This document shows, one piece after another, positions 51,624 through 60,481 of a stretch of DNA of 64,000 bases. Source of the stretch: Bacteroidia bacterium (lineage in GTDB: Bacteria; Bacteroidota; Bacteroidia; Chitinophagales; UBA2359); NCBI GenBank assembly GCA_030427245.1, contig JAUHXA010000009.1:62001-126000 (forward strand), read 5' to 3'. Under the pieces are notes generated by a model. It was not told the DNA's origin. It worked only from the letters and a program-made list of their open reading frames with translations, and did not search any database. The stretch's first letter is position 1; every line of letters begins with the position of its first letter. The translations under genes were made by a program, and so were the position numbers.

Positions 51624-52343
51624 TTGATAGGATTTAATTCCCCCTTTGAAGGGGGCAAGGGGGATGTTAGCGTAAAACTGTGGAATAAATTTTTAACCAC
51701 TTTCTTCTTCCTAATAATCCTACCATCCTGCAATCAAACCCAAAACCCCGAAAAACAAAGCCGTGTGGATTCCCTTCCCTACTACTGCGAAGCCACATTC
51801 ACCCCTCATTGGCTTTCCTCCAATGACAACAAAAATGTTTTAGATACTCTCCATCGCATTTCCCCTTTTATGCTCTTCAACCAAGAAGGCGACACCGTCA
51901 CCGAAAATACCTTCAAAGACAAAATCTATGTCGTCGACTTTTTCTTTACAACCTGTCCTGGCATCTGTCCCAAAATGACCGACAATATGGCAATTCTTCA
52001 AGAGGAATTTTTGGAGGATTCTGAAATACTATTGGCTTCTCATTCCGTCACCCCAAAATACGACTCCATTGCAGTCCTAAAAGAATACGCAGAACTCAAA
52101 GGCATTCGCTCCGAAAAGTGGCACTTGTTGACAGGAGAACGAGAACAGATTTACAAATTGGGTAGAAAAGACTATTTTGTAGAAGAAGATTTGGGATTGC
52201 AGAAAGATGTGGACGATTTTCTACACACCGAAAATTTTGTCTTGATTGACAAAAACAGGCACATTCGAGGCATTTACAATGGGCTCAATAAGGTTTCTGT
52301 GAATCAATTGATTGCGGATATATGGACTTTGAAAAAAGAGTGA
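51624..52343 (+). CDS. SCO1/SenC-family copper chaperone, repeat-encoded N-terminus
   Basis: 239 aa from a TTG at 51624; in-frame ATGs at 51570 and 51582 lie inside the upstream gene. A lipoprotein-type signal (FLTTFFFLIILPSCNQ) leads into a thioredoxin fold with the copper-binding CPGIC (Cys ~111 and 115) and a distal His (HTENFVLID). SCO proteins deliver copper to cytochrome oxidase or reduce its Cys. Residues before the signal (NSPFEGGKGDVS) are encoded by a dispersed repeat related to the MITE core, so the original start seems to have been disrupted and replaced. Confidence 0.85.
   Translation: MIGFNSPFEGGKGDVSVKLWNKFLTTFFFLIILPSCNQTQNPEKQSRVDSLPYYCEATFTPHWLSSNDNKNVLDTLHRISPFMLFNQEGDTVTENTFKDKIYVVDFFFTTCPGICPKMTDNMAILQEEFLEDSEILLASHSVTPKYDSIAVLKEYAELKGIRSEKWHLLTGEREQIYKLGRKDYFVEEDLGLQKDVDDFLHTENFVLIDKNRHIRGIYNGLNKVSVNQLIADIWTLKKE
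51637..51676 (+). repeat. Dispersed hairpin repeat related to the MITE core
   Basis: ATTCCCCCTTTGAAGGGGG followed by CAAGGGGGATGTTAGC matches the central part of MITE copies A-C (ATTCCCCTTTTGAAAGGGGG ... GTATGTTAGC) but lacks their GTAA arms. It lies within the coding region of the SCO1-like N-terminus. Confidence 0.65.
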
Positions 52344-52480
52344 TTTGGTTTCTCACCACAGAGGACTGTCTATTGAAGCCAAAACCCAAACATGAAAACA
52401 TAACGGAGATTTGTTATTTTTGACGTATTGGAGAGTAGGCTTTTCACAAGCTGCTGACACTGTTGAGTAATCAAAACAAA

Positions 52481-53647
52481 ATGACAAGAAATAGATTCAT
52501 CAAAATTTGTGGAGTACTTGGAGTGAGCATTCCACTTCAAGCTTCCTTGAGTTCCTGTGAAAAAGAGGACATAGATACGCCTAATTTTTCGGGCAAAGTA
52601 CTCATTATTGGTGCTGGGGCAGGTGGGCTGTCTTCGGGCTATTTACTCCAACAACAAGGAATAGAATTTGAAATATTGGAAGCATCGTCAAACTATGGTG
52701 GGCGAATGAAGATAAACACCGACTTTGCTGATTTCCCGATACCTTTGGGAGCAGAATGGCTTCATTCAGATACCAATGTCTTTCAAAAAATGGTGAACGA
52801 TTCGGCTATTGAAGTCAAGGTAAACACTGTTGGCTACAATAGTGAAACAGACACCAATGGACATTGGAAGGATGGAGAATTGACGGTCGGTGAACTCGAT
52901 GATTCAGACATCAAATTTATCAACTATTCTTGGTTCAATTTCTTTGAAGAATACATCCTTCCTTCAATTATTGACCACATAAGCTACAATACGATTGTTC
53001 AATCCATTGATTATTCAGGCGAACAAGTGCTTGTCCACACACAAAATGGACAGCATACAGCGGATAAGGTGATTGTCTCCGTTCCACTCAAAATTCTACA
53101 AGATGGAGACATCAGTTTTGAGCCGACATTGCCACAAGACAAAGTAGATGCCATTGAAGATACTCTTGTTTGGGGTGGATTTAAGGCATTTATCGAATTC
53201 TCCGAAAAATTTTACGATACCCAAATTGACGTTGAAATCAGCCCTGCAAGTGATGGCGAAAAACTGTATTACGATGCTGCCTATGGTCAAAATACCTCCA
53301 AACATATTCTCGGCTTGTTTGCAGTAGGCAAACCTGCAATGGATTATATAGCTCTTTCGGAAAATGAATTGAAGGATTTTATGCTCAGTGAATTGGACGA
53401 AATATATCCTAATCAAGCAAGTCCCAATTATGTGAAACACATCAGTCAAAACTGGAACAACGAACCCTTCATCAAAGGAGGATATATGACCTCTCATGCA
53501 GATTGGAGAACAGTAAGGGAATTGGGTAAGTCCGTAGCAGATAAAATTTATTTTGCAGGTGGAGCTTACACCGATGGCGAAGATTGGGTGGCAGTTCATA
53601 CCATTGCACAGTCTGCAAAAGATGCAGTGCAAGAAATCATCAACTAA
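52481..53647 (+). CDS. FAD-dependent amine oxidase-family lipoprotein
   Basis: 388 aa from the ATG at 52481. The leader MTRNRFIKICGVLG ends in a lipobox-like LSSCEK. The FAD-binding motif VLIIGAGAGGLSSGYLL and GGRM follow, with LGAEWLHSDTN, and near the C-terminus 'VADKIYFAGGAYTDGEDWVAVHTIAQS' closes the flavin site. This is the monoamine/polyamine oxidase layout, somewhat short (usual 430-500 aa). The substrate is unknown. Its stop is followed immediately by the ATG of the next gene. Confidence 0.88.
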   Translation: MTRNRFIKICGVLGVSIPLQASLSSCEKEDIDTPNFSGKVLIIGAGAGGLSSGYLLQQQGIEFEILEASSNYGGRMKINTDFADFPIPLGAEWLHSDTNVFQKMVNDSAIEVKVNTVGYNSETDTNGHWKDGELTVGELDDSDIKFINYSWFNFFEEYILPSIIDHISYNTIVQSIDYSGEQVLVHTQNGQHTADKVIVSVPLKILQDGDISFEPTLPQDKVDAIEDTLVWGGFKAFIEFSEKFYDTQIDVEISPASDGEKLYYDAAYGQNTSKHILGLFAVGKPAMDYIALSENELKDFMLSELDEIYPNQASPNYVKHISQNWNNEPFIKGGYMTSHADWRTVRELGKSVADKIYFAGGAYTDGEDWVAVHTIAQSAKDAVQEIIN

Positions 53648-54571
53648 ATGCAATTCAGATACGCAAGACATACCAACAACCTTATCACAATCACCGATTT
53701 TTACACCCAAATAATTGGATTGGAAAAGCTCGGAAGTTTTGAAAATCACTCCAATTACAATGGTGTCTTTCTTGGTCTCAAAAATGCAGATTGGCACTTA
53801 GAGTTCACCGAATCCGACGAAAGCGCAAATCACCATCCAGATGCCGATGATTTACTCGTTTTGTATGTCCATTCCAACGAAGAACTAAATGCCATACGGA
53901 AAGATGCCGAAAAATCGGGGCTGAGATTGGCGAAGTCAAAAAATCCCTATTGGCAAACCAACGGAATCGAACTAAAAGACCCTGATGGCTTTGGACTTAT
54001 CATAAGCGTAAAACAAAAAGAACTGCAATCGGAGGACGCAACGACCCAACTTATCAAAGCCAAAGGAATCCATACTTGGGAACAGTTTCTAAGCTATGTA
54101 AAGAACATCCCCTATGGAAGAAATTCGGATAGAACCGATTTTGAATGGGTGGTGAAGGAAAACAAAGGGACTTGTAGCTCGAAGCACGCACTGACAAAAC
54201 AAGTGGCTGATTTAAACCAAATGCAAGGAGTTCAACTGATAATGGGAATTTACAAAATGACCCAATCCAACACCGAAGGAATTGGGAATCATTTGAAGGA
54301 AAATGGTTTGGAATACCTACCCGAAGCTCATTGTTACCTAAAAGTTAACGGCAAAAGAATAGACCTTACCCATCCTACATCAGACATCCAAAAAATACAA
54401 GCCAATATAATCGAAGAGAAGGAGATAGAACCTTTTCAAGTCGGAGTATACAAGGTGAATTTCCACAAAGCATTTCTTAGAAATTGGCGGGAACAGGTTG
54501 GTTTGAGCCTTTCGTTTGATGAAGTTTGGGAGGTGAGGGAGAGGTATATTGGGGAATTGGCAATAGCTTGA
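53648..54571 (+). CDS. Fusion of a VOC (glyoxalase-like) domain and a transglutaminase-like domain
   Basis: 307 aa. Residues ~1-125 form a VOC fold ('NLITITDFYTQIIGLEKLGSF', then ADWHLEF and KDPDGFGLII). Residues ~135-300 have a transglutaminase-like triad in order: Cys in GTCSSKHAL, His in PEAHCYLKV and Asp in KRIDLTHP. Each half occurs alone elsewhere; this join is unusual. It starts with no gap after the amine oxidase gene, so the two are probably made together and may act on one amine- or amide-containing substrate (inference). Cytosolic. Confidence 0.75.
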   Translation: MQFRYARHTNNLITITDFYTQIIGLEKLGSFENHSNYNGVFLGLKNADWHLEFTESDESANHHPDADDLLVLYVHSNEELNAIRKDAEKSGLRLAKSKNPYWQTNGIELKDPDGFGLIISVKQKELQSEDATTQLIKAKGIHTWEQFLSYVKNIPYGRNSDRTDFEWVVKENKGTCSSKHALTKQVADLNQMQGVQLIMGIYKMTQSNTEGIGNHLKENGLEYLPEAHCYLKVNGKRIDLTHPTSDIQKIQANIIEEKEIEPFQVGVYKVNFHKAFLRNWREQVGLSLSFDEVWEVRERYIGELAIA

Positions 54572-54608
54572 TAATGAACATTTTCTTCTTTTGACAATTT
54601 GACTTTAC

Positions 54609-54865
54609 ATTCTCCTATCCCAAACCCTTTATTCCCAAACCGTTTGCCTAATGCACAAAGAGTTCAATCACTGGCTGTCTTTAGCCGTTAGGGGGAAAAG
54701 GTGTTTGAACGCCTTGATTTTGATCCAAATGATTCAACGGCTTTTTGGGATGGCACTTATAAAAGCAAGGAAATGGGGGTTGGAGTGTTTGTGTACTATT
54801 CGGTGGTGGAGTTTCGGGATAGGAGTACGGAGGTTTTTAAGGGGAATTTGACATTGGTTCGATAA
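54609..54865 (+). pseudogene. Relic of a T9SS type B (CHU_C) C-terminal domain
   Basis: Reading from 54609 gives PIPNPLFPNRLPNAQRV, QSLAVFSR, an amber TAG, GEKVFERLDFDPND, then FWDGTYKSKEMGVGVFVYY and FKGNLTLVR with a final TAA. In type B sorting domains the TAG position is the conserved Trp of (D/N)RWG, so one TGG-to-TAG change has killed the frame. Nothing upstream codes for the passenger protein. The intact gene at 54910 ends in the same kind of domain. Confidence 0.82.
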
Positions 54866-54909
54866 AATAAATATTTTCAAGTCACTTCATTTTTCATTAT
54901 CTTCATCAA

Positions 54910-56517
54910 ATGAAAACACCACTATCCAACTATACTTTCAAAACGCTGTTGGGCCTATTCACTCTGGGCTTAATGAGTTTTTTGCCTTTGAATTTTTCCT
55001 CCAATGTAGTCTTGATGGAGGAAATATGCGACAATGGCATAGACGATGACAACGACGATTTGATAGATTTAAACGATCCCGATTGTCCTTGTGAAATCAT
55101 TGAAACAAAATCTCTTATTCCCAATCCCTCTTTTGAAGACATCAACTGTTGTCCGAATGACCACAGTCAATTGGGCTGTGCAGACGTATGGATACAGGCT
55201 TCTGAGCCTACTACCGATTTGCTACATGCTTGCGATTGGACAGGTTGGAGTCAGTTTCCGCCTCCTTTGCCTTTTCCTGATGGTGAGGGAGTGATGGGTT
55301 TTCGAGATGGACGGGTTCGAGATGGCGTATTGGAGCCAAATTGGAAGGAATATGCAGGGGCTTGTTTAATCAATCCTTTAGAAGCCAATCAAAGCTATCG
55401 AATAGAATTTTATTTGGGCTTTGTCAACAATGAAAGGTCGCCGCCCATTAACATTACTATTTTCGGAACGACCAACTGTGACCATCTTCCCTTCGGAGTA
55501 GGCAATGAAAGTCTTGGCTGTCCGACAAATGGACCGAATTGGGTGCATTTGGGAGATACTTTGGTTTCTGGTGGAGCGGGTAATAAATGGGTGCGAACAG
55601 CTATTGAATTGAGACCTGAAGAAGACATTACAGCGATTGCGATTGGTCCCGAATGTCGCCAAATTCAAACTAATGTAAGTTTATACTATTTTTTCGATAG
55701 TTTTCTTTTAGCCGATTTTGGTTTATTTGATTTGCAAATTTCGGAGGTTTCTCACCCTTGTCAAGCGGATTTTTCATTGAAGGTAGCCGAAAATGGGTTC
55801 TTTTCTTACCAATGGTACAAAGAGGGAATTGCATTGATTGGAGAAACAGAACCTCAGCTAAGCCAAATGTATGGTGAAGGAGCGTATCAGGTCAGAATTG
55901 AAGATGGAAATTCGTGCAGGCTTTCAGTTGCTTACCCTTTCACCATTCCTGCTTTCACCACTTCTGCTTCCAGAACCATCTGCAATGAAGACGTATATGA
56001 TTTTGGAAATCAGGTATTGAACGAAGCAGGTGTTTACACAAATACATTTAAATCCATAGACAATTGCGACAGCACTGTTACCCTCAATTTGCAGGTTTTG
56101 GGACTTGCGGCAGATACCGTTCAAGCAAGAATTTTTGAGGGGGACATTTACGAAATCGAAAATCAAAAGCTCAGTAAAGAAGGAAATCATTTACTCACTT
56201 TGACTTCAGAACAAGGTTGCGATAGCCTTGTTTTTCTCCAATTGAAGTATCATAATATAGTGATTCCAAATGCTTTTTCACCCAACAGCGATGGAATCAA
56301 TGATGTTTTTGAAGTTACGACCGAAAACGAGTTTGTACAGACTGTCGAACTCAATATTTTTGACAGATGGGGCAACAAGATTTTTAAGGGTGAAGAATGG
56401 GATGGTCGGTATGATTTTAGGTTCGTTGATATTGGAGCGTATGTGTATTTCGTGAAAGTGAATATGAGAGATGGCACAGAAAAACAGTTTTCGGGATGGC
56501 TTACGGTATTGAGGTGA
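54910..56517 (+). CDS. Secreted T9SS type B (gliding-motility-type) protein
   Basis: 535 aa. The signal peptide is followed by an Asp-rich calcium-binding-like stretch (DNGIDDDNDDLIDLNDPDC). Residues ~60-270 are a jelly-roll-like domain ('IPNPSFEDINCCP', 'YRIEFYLGFVNN', 'YYFFDSFLLADF') of a kind seen in adhesins. Ig-like spacers come next ('FFSYQWYKEG'). The last ~90 residues are the T9SS type B sorting domain: IPNAFSPNSDGINDVF, IFDRWGNKIFKGEEWDGRY, GAYVYFVKVN and a terminal LTVLR. An exported adhesin-like protein; ligand unknown. Confidence 0.88.
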   Translation: MKTPLSNYTFKTLLGLFTLGLMSFLPLNFSSNVVLMEEICDNGIDDDNDDLIDLNDPDCPCEIIETKSLIPNPSFEDINCCPNDHSQLGCADVWIQASEPTTDLLHACDWTGWSQFPPPLPFPDGEGVMGFRDGRVRDGVLEPNWKEYAGACLINPLEANQSYRIEFYLGFVNNERSPPINITIFGTTNCDHLPFGVGNESLGCPTNGPNWVHLGDTLVSGGAGNKWVRTAIELRPEEDITAIAIGPECRQIQTNVSLYYFFDSFLLADFGLFDLQISEVSHPCQADFSLKVAENGFFSYQWYKEGIALIGETEPQLSQMYGEGAYQVRIEDGNSCRLSVAYPFTIPAFTTSASRTICNEDVYDFGNQVLNEAGVYTNTFKSIDNCDSTVTLNLQVLGLAADTVQARIFEGDIYEIENQKLSKEGNHLLTLTSEQGCDSLVFLQLKYHNIVIPNAFSPNSDGINDVFEVTTENEFVQTVELNIFDRWGNKIFKGEEWDGRYDFRFVDIGAYVYFVKVNMRDGTEKQFSGWLTVLR

Positions 56518-56631
56518 AAAAACAGCATAACTTTTTTGCCGCAACTTGAAAGGGTAAATATGATTGCATTGTTCGATTACGAAAAAAAACATCCTAACGC
56601 ATTAATAATCAAAAATTTAAGAAAGATATTT

Positions 56632-57405
56632 TTATTTTAAAAATTCTGCAACCTCCTCCAAAACCACTTCTATCTGACTCCGATGTGGCGTATGACCACA
56701 ATCCTCTATTAATTTTGCAGTAGCATTGGAACCTATTTTTGAAGCAATTTCCCACAAATGTGATTCGGTAGCGTATTCATCCTGCCTCCCTTGCATCAAC
56801 AATACAGGACATTCTACGTGAGATAGAAGGGCGGCAATGTTCCAGTCTTGAAAGTCAGGCAGCAGCCAAGTATTTGCCCAAGCGTAGAACAAATCATCTG
56901 TTTTGTGGAAATGGTGTTTTTGCAGCTTGGTGCGAAGATTGGAATCGGGATTTTGATAGCGTTTCACCGCTTCTTCAATGCCTCTTTTCGTAATATCTTC
57001 GACTTTGATGTGAGCAGCTTCGGCGACAACCGCTCGAACTTGCTTTGGAAAAGATGCCGCATAAATCAAGGCAATGGTTGCGCCATCACTGTGCCCCATC
57101 AAAATAGGATTTTGGATTTGTAGTTTTTGGAGCAGTTGGGGCAAGTATTGAAGGGCTTCAATGTGGAGATAATCCGTTCCTCGTGTTTCAGTCATTGCAT
57201 CCGATTGCCCATGCCCTTGACGGTCATATACAATGCCATTCCACCCCAATTTTTCACACAACCTTTGTGGAAAATCCTTCCATTGTGCCACCGAACCCAA
57301 CGCTTCGTGTAGGAATACAAGGGTCGGCAATTCAGGTTTTGAAGTGATTTGTATAGAGTGAATCCATAGCTTTTTTTGTAGTATCGTAAGGGGGTATTTT
57401 TTCAT
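56632..57405 (-). CDS. Alpha/beta hydrolase
   Basis: 257 aa, cytosolic. The oxyanion region VFLHEALGSVAQW, the strand IVYDRQGHGQSD, nucleophile elbow GHSDG (Ser), acid VLLMQGRQDEYA (Asp) and base CGHTPH (His) are all in the expected order and spacing, so the triad is complete. Closest in style to the MhpC/esterase group. The substrate is unknown. It stands alone. Confidence 0.92.
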   Translation of the reverse strand: MKKYPLTILQKKLWIHSIQITSKPELPTLVFLHEALGSVAQWKDFPQRLCEKLGWNGIVYDRQGHGQSDAMTETRGTDYLHIEALQYLPQLLQKLQIQNPILMGHSDGATIALIYAASFPKQVRAVVAEAAHIKVEDITKRGIEEAVKRYQNPDSNLRTKLQKHHFHKTDDLFYAWANTWLLPDFQDWNIAALLSHVECPVLLMQGRQDEYATESHLWEIASKIGSNATAKLIEDCGHTPHRSQIEVVLEEVAEFLK

Positions 57406-57565
57406 AAAAATAAGTTATGATTTTTTTGTGTAATTTAGCATAATTATAAATAGGCTTTAGAAGTTTTGAAAACCGCTGAAGTCTTCCAATTGCTTTAGCT
57501 ATGTGAAACGTCTATGATTAAATCATAGACCTTCCATCTGACCTTCAAAAAATAAAAATAAACAG

Positions 57566-59305
57566 ATGAAAAAATCAATACTTATACTACTATCCCATTT
57601 ATTGATAGTCCTTTCTTTCTCTTTCAATGCACAAGCTCAAAGCACAGGTGAGCGAGTGTATAACATTTTCCAAACACATTGCAACAATGCAGGATGTCAC
57701 AACAACACAGATGCAATGTTTGGTTTGGATTTACAAGGCGTAGGAGCAAATCCTCTTTTAGACGTTTACAACAATGTTTACCAACAACAACCTAAAAATA
57801 CGTCTGCAAAAGAGGCCGATTTTCAGCTCATCTATCCAGGAGATCCTTATCGTAGCAGTATATTTCGATACATGAACAATGGCTTAGCAGGAGATGTGGA
57901 TTTGTTGGATTCAGAGGATATTACAAATATTCACACCAATATTGAAGTCTCAGATGTCGAGAAGGAGCTACTACGGCAATGGATTGTTTTTGGTGCACCG
58001 AGTAGTGGAGAGGTGATTGACCCAGAATTGATTGAAGAGTTTTATGCGGGAGGCGGTATTTGGGCGAGTGACCCACAAAATCCGCCAGCCAAACCCGACC
58101 CGAGTGAGGGTTTTCAGATTCACTTAGGGCCCATCTTTTTAGAGCCTTCCGATTTGTCTTCGGGTTTGTTGGAGGATGTCGAATATTTGTCCAAGTATTA
58201 TTTACCCGATTATTTGGGTGATGTAGAGGTGAAAGAAATTGAAACTTTTATTGGCAGTTCACATCACTTTATTATTTATGAGTTTACCGACCAAAACGCC
58301 GCCAACAATATGGCGTATGGTCTGAGAGATGTGAATCACGACAATGTGGTTTTGGTGGATGCCTATCAAGAGAGTCGTTCAACAGTTTTGCCGCAAGGGA
58401 CAGCTTTTAGATGGCCACAAGGAACGGCTTTGGATTTAAATGCCCATGTAATCAACTACACCAATACAGCGATTACGGCAACGGATGTTTACATCAATGT
58501 CTATACGCAAGAATATGGTACGGCTGCCCAAAAAATGAATGTGCAACTGCTGCCCAATTTTGGAATCTCGATTCCGAATGATGGAGAACTAGAAATAGAA
58601 GAAGCGGATTATTTCTTGAGTTTTTTGCCGCAACAAATACACGTTTGGCAAATGACTTCACATACCCACAAATACGGCAAAAGCTTTGATGTGTGGCTTC
58701 GCAATCCCAATGGCACGAAAGGCGAACATATTTTTAGTGCCACAAACTACAATGGAATTCCTACTTGTGAACCGATTGAATACGACTATCTACATCCACC
58801 GACTCGTACTTTCAGCCCATTCTTGCCGTTGCGTTTGTCGGAAGGACTGATTCACCAAGCGACTTATATCAATGATGGTCAGCAAAATGTATTTTGGGGA
58901 GATACTGCCGATGATGAAATGATGATTACGGTGATTTCTTATGTCACAAGCCTCAATGGAGTGGAAATGCCCAAAGCTTCGGTTTGTTTTGCAGAAGAAA
59001 TCACGGATGTCGAAGAAATTCCTGTCAGCACTTCATCTGATATTCAGTTGGCTTTGCAGCCCAATCCTGCCAATCATTTCACAACAGTTCAAATCAGCAG
59101 CCCCAATACTTCAAAGGGTCATTTGGCGATTTATGATATGGTGGGCAGGCAAGTACAGTTTCATGAAAATATTTCTTTTCATAGAGGCATGAACAATGAG
59201 TTTCAATTGGATGTCAGCAAGTTAGACAGCGGCGTTTATTTGCTGCAATTGGAGGATGCGAATGGAAAAAAATCGGGGGTAAAAATGGTGGTTCGGGGCT
59301 ATTGA
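57566..59305 (+). CDS. Secreted copper type II monooxygenase-like protein with cytochrome-like Cys motif and T9SS signal
   Basis: 579 aa, signal peptide ending AQAQ. Near the N-terminus CNNAGCH (C-x4-C-H) and downstream helices look like an atypical c-type heme domain. Residues ~185-470 match the two-domain fold of ascorbate-dependent copper monooxygenases (PHM/DBM): SSHHFIIYEF (His pair), MTSHTHKYGKSF (His-x-His) and late WGDTADDEMM (Met ligand). A T9SS type A domain ends it (LQPNPANHF ... GVYLLQLEDANGKK). It probably performs an extracellular copper-dependent oxidation; the substrate is not predictable. Confidence 0.82.
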   Translation: MKKSILILLSHLLIVLSFSFNAQAQSTGERVYNIFQTHCNNAGCHNNTDAMFGLDLQGVGANPLLDVYNNVYQQQPKNTSAKEADFQLIYPGDPYRSSIFRYMNNGLAGDVDLLDSEDITNIHTNIEVSDVEKELLRQWIVFGAPSSGEVIDPELIEEFYAGGGIWASDPQNPPAKPDPSEGFQIHLGPIFLEPSDLSSGLLEDVEYLSKYYLPDYLGDVEVKEIETFIGSSHHFIIYEFTDQNAANNMAYGLRDVNHDNVVLVDAYQESRSTVLPQGTAFRWPQGTALDLNAHVINYTNTAITATDVYINVYTQEYGTAAQKMNVQLLPNFGISIPNDGELEIEEADYFLSFLPQQIHVWQMTSHTHKYGKSFDVWLRNPNGTKGEHIFSATNYNGIPTCEPIEYDYLHPPTRTFSPFLPLRLSEGLIHQATYINDGQQNVFWGDTADDEMMITVISYVTSLNGVEMPKASVCFAEEITDVEEIPVSTSSDIQLALQPNPANHFTTVQISSPNTSKGHLAIYDMVGRQVQFHENISFHRGMNNEFQLDVSKLDSGVYLLQLEDANGKKSGVKMVVRGY

Positions 59306-59309
59306 GGTG

Positions 59310-59966
59310 CTATGGTGCAAGCCTTTCTATCTTCCACACCCCATTTTCAGTAAGTTCATACTGCAATCTATCGTGCAGTCGGCTGGGTCGTCCTTGCCAA
59401 AATTCAAACTTAGAAGGTACAATCAAATAACCTCCCCAATGGTCAGGTCGAGGAATTTGCTCTAAGTTTGCGTACTTTTTAGTTAGTTCTTCCACATTTT
59501 CTTCAATAATCTCTCTACTTTCAATCACTTGACTTTGGGGAGAAGCAAGTGCCCCAATCCTACTGCCTTTTGGACGCTTATTGAAGTAATTATCAGAGTC
59601 TTCTGCCGAAAGGCAATGAACTTTTCCTTCAATACGAATTTGACGCTCCAATACATCCCAAAAGAACAAGATGGCCACATACGGATTTTCCGCCAACTCT
59701 TTGCCCTTACGACTCTCGTAATTGGTATAGAATGTGAAGCCCTCCTCACCATAGCCTTTAAGCAAGACTGTTCGTGCAGAAGGACGCCCTTCTTTGGAAG
59801 CAGTCGCAATCGTCATGGCATTGGGTTCTCGAATCTCGCTTTTCAAAGCATCTTCAAACCAAAGCTTGAATTGTTCAAAAGGATTGGCTTGGGCTTCCGA
59901 CTCTGAAAGGGTATTGATTTGGTAGTTTTGTCGTAGATTGGCGACAGTGTCTCTTTTTTTATCCAT
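59310..59966 (-). CDS. pdxH: Pyridoxamine 5'-phosphate oxidase
   Basis: 218 aa, the normal size. FMN enzyme that makes pyridoxal phosphate from pyridoxine or pyridoxamine phosphate. Diagnostic stretches: RPSARTVLLKGY, FYTNYESRKGKEL, FFWDVLERQIRIEG, YFNKRPKGSRIGALASPQS, HWGGYLIVP and the C-terminal FEFWQGRPSRLHDRL, with a final ERLAP. It is convergent with the copper protein gene (4 bases apart). Confidence 0.97.
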   Translation of the reverse strand: MDKKRDTVANLRQNYQINTLSESEAQANPFEQFKLWFEDALKSEIREPNAMTIATASKEGRPSARTVLLKGYGEEGFTFYTNYESRKGKELAENPYVAILFFWDVLERQIRIEGKVHCLSAEDSDNYFNKRPKGSRIGALASPQSQVIESREIIEENVEELTKKYANLEQIPRPDHWGGYLIVPSKFEFWQGRPSRLHDRLQYELTENGVWKIERLAP

Positions 59967-60081
59967 ATTTTAATAATTGTTGAAGCCTATAAAAGTTTAA
60001 AAAAATATTGAGTTTCTTTAAAAATTCATTACTACCTTTATAGTTAGATAATGATTCTAATAAAAAAAACAATACTCCATT

Positions 60082-60414
60082 ATGAGTGAAACCAACACTA
60101 CTCCCAACACACAGCCTCAGATTGATGCGATTCGCAACATCATTTTTGGTCAGAATATGCAGGATTATGACCAAAGATTCAAAGAAGCGAATGACAACTT
60201 GAATCGAAACCGTCAGGAAATAGAGGATTTGATTGAGCAAACCAAAAATTATTTATTGGAGGAAATGCGTCAAATGGAACATCGCTTAAGTACACAATTG
60301 CAGCAACTGAACGACAAATTGGTTCAAGAATCGGACCGATTGGAGGACAAAAAACTCAACCGAAAAGAGTTGGGTTCGCTTTTGGTTGATATTGGCAATA
60401 AAATTTCTGCTTAA
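60082..60414 (+). CDS. Short coiled-coil protein, first gene of a Ras-like GTPase operon
   Basis: 110 aa, no signal peptide. After a Thr/Pro-rich start it is one continuous amphipathic helix region ('FKEANDNLNRNRQEIEDLIEQTKNYLLEEMRQMEHRLSTQLQQL' over several heptads) followed by KKLNRKELGSLLVDIGNKI. No known domain. It is divergent from pdxH and heads a same-strand run of four genes with a GTPase; it may act as an oligomeric scaffold for it. Confidence 0.65.
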   Translation: MSETNTTPNTQPQIDAIRNIIFGQNMQDYDQRFKEANDNLNRNRQEIEDLIEQTKNYLLEEMRQMEHRLSTQLQQLNDKLVQESDRLEDKKLNRKELGSLLVDIGNKISA

Positions 60415-60481
60415 TAGTAGAATGAATTCTTTCGCCCTATTCCTCCCTCCAATAATACAACTTGTAATGTAATGATTGACA

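Noticed and set aside
53096-53797. 233-codon minus-strand ORF over the amine oxidase end
   Set aside because: Antisense to two recognised genes, Cys/Ile-rich sequence without a domain.
54651-54851. 66-codon ORF on the plus strand
   Set aside because: Another frame at the same place encodes a clear type B sorting domain relic; this ORF is its shadow.
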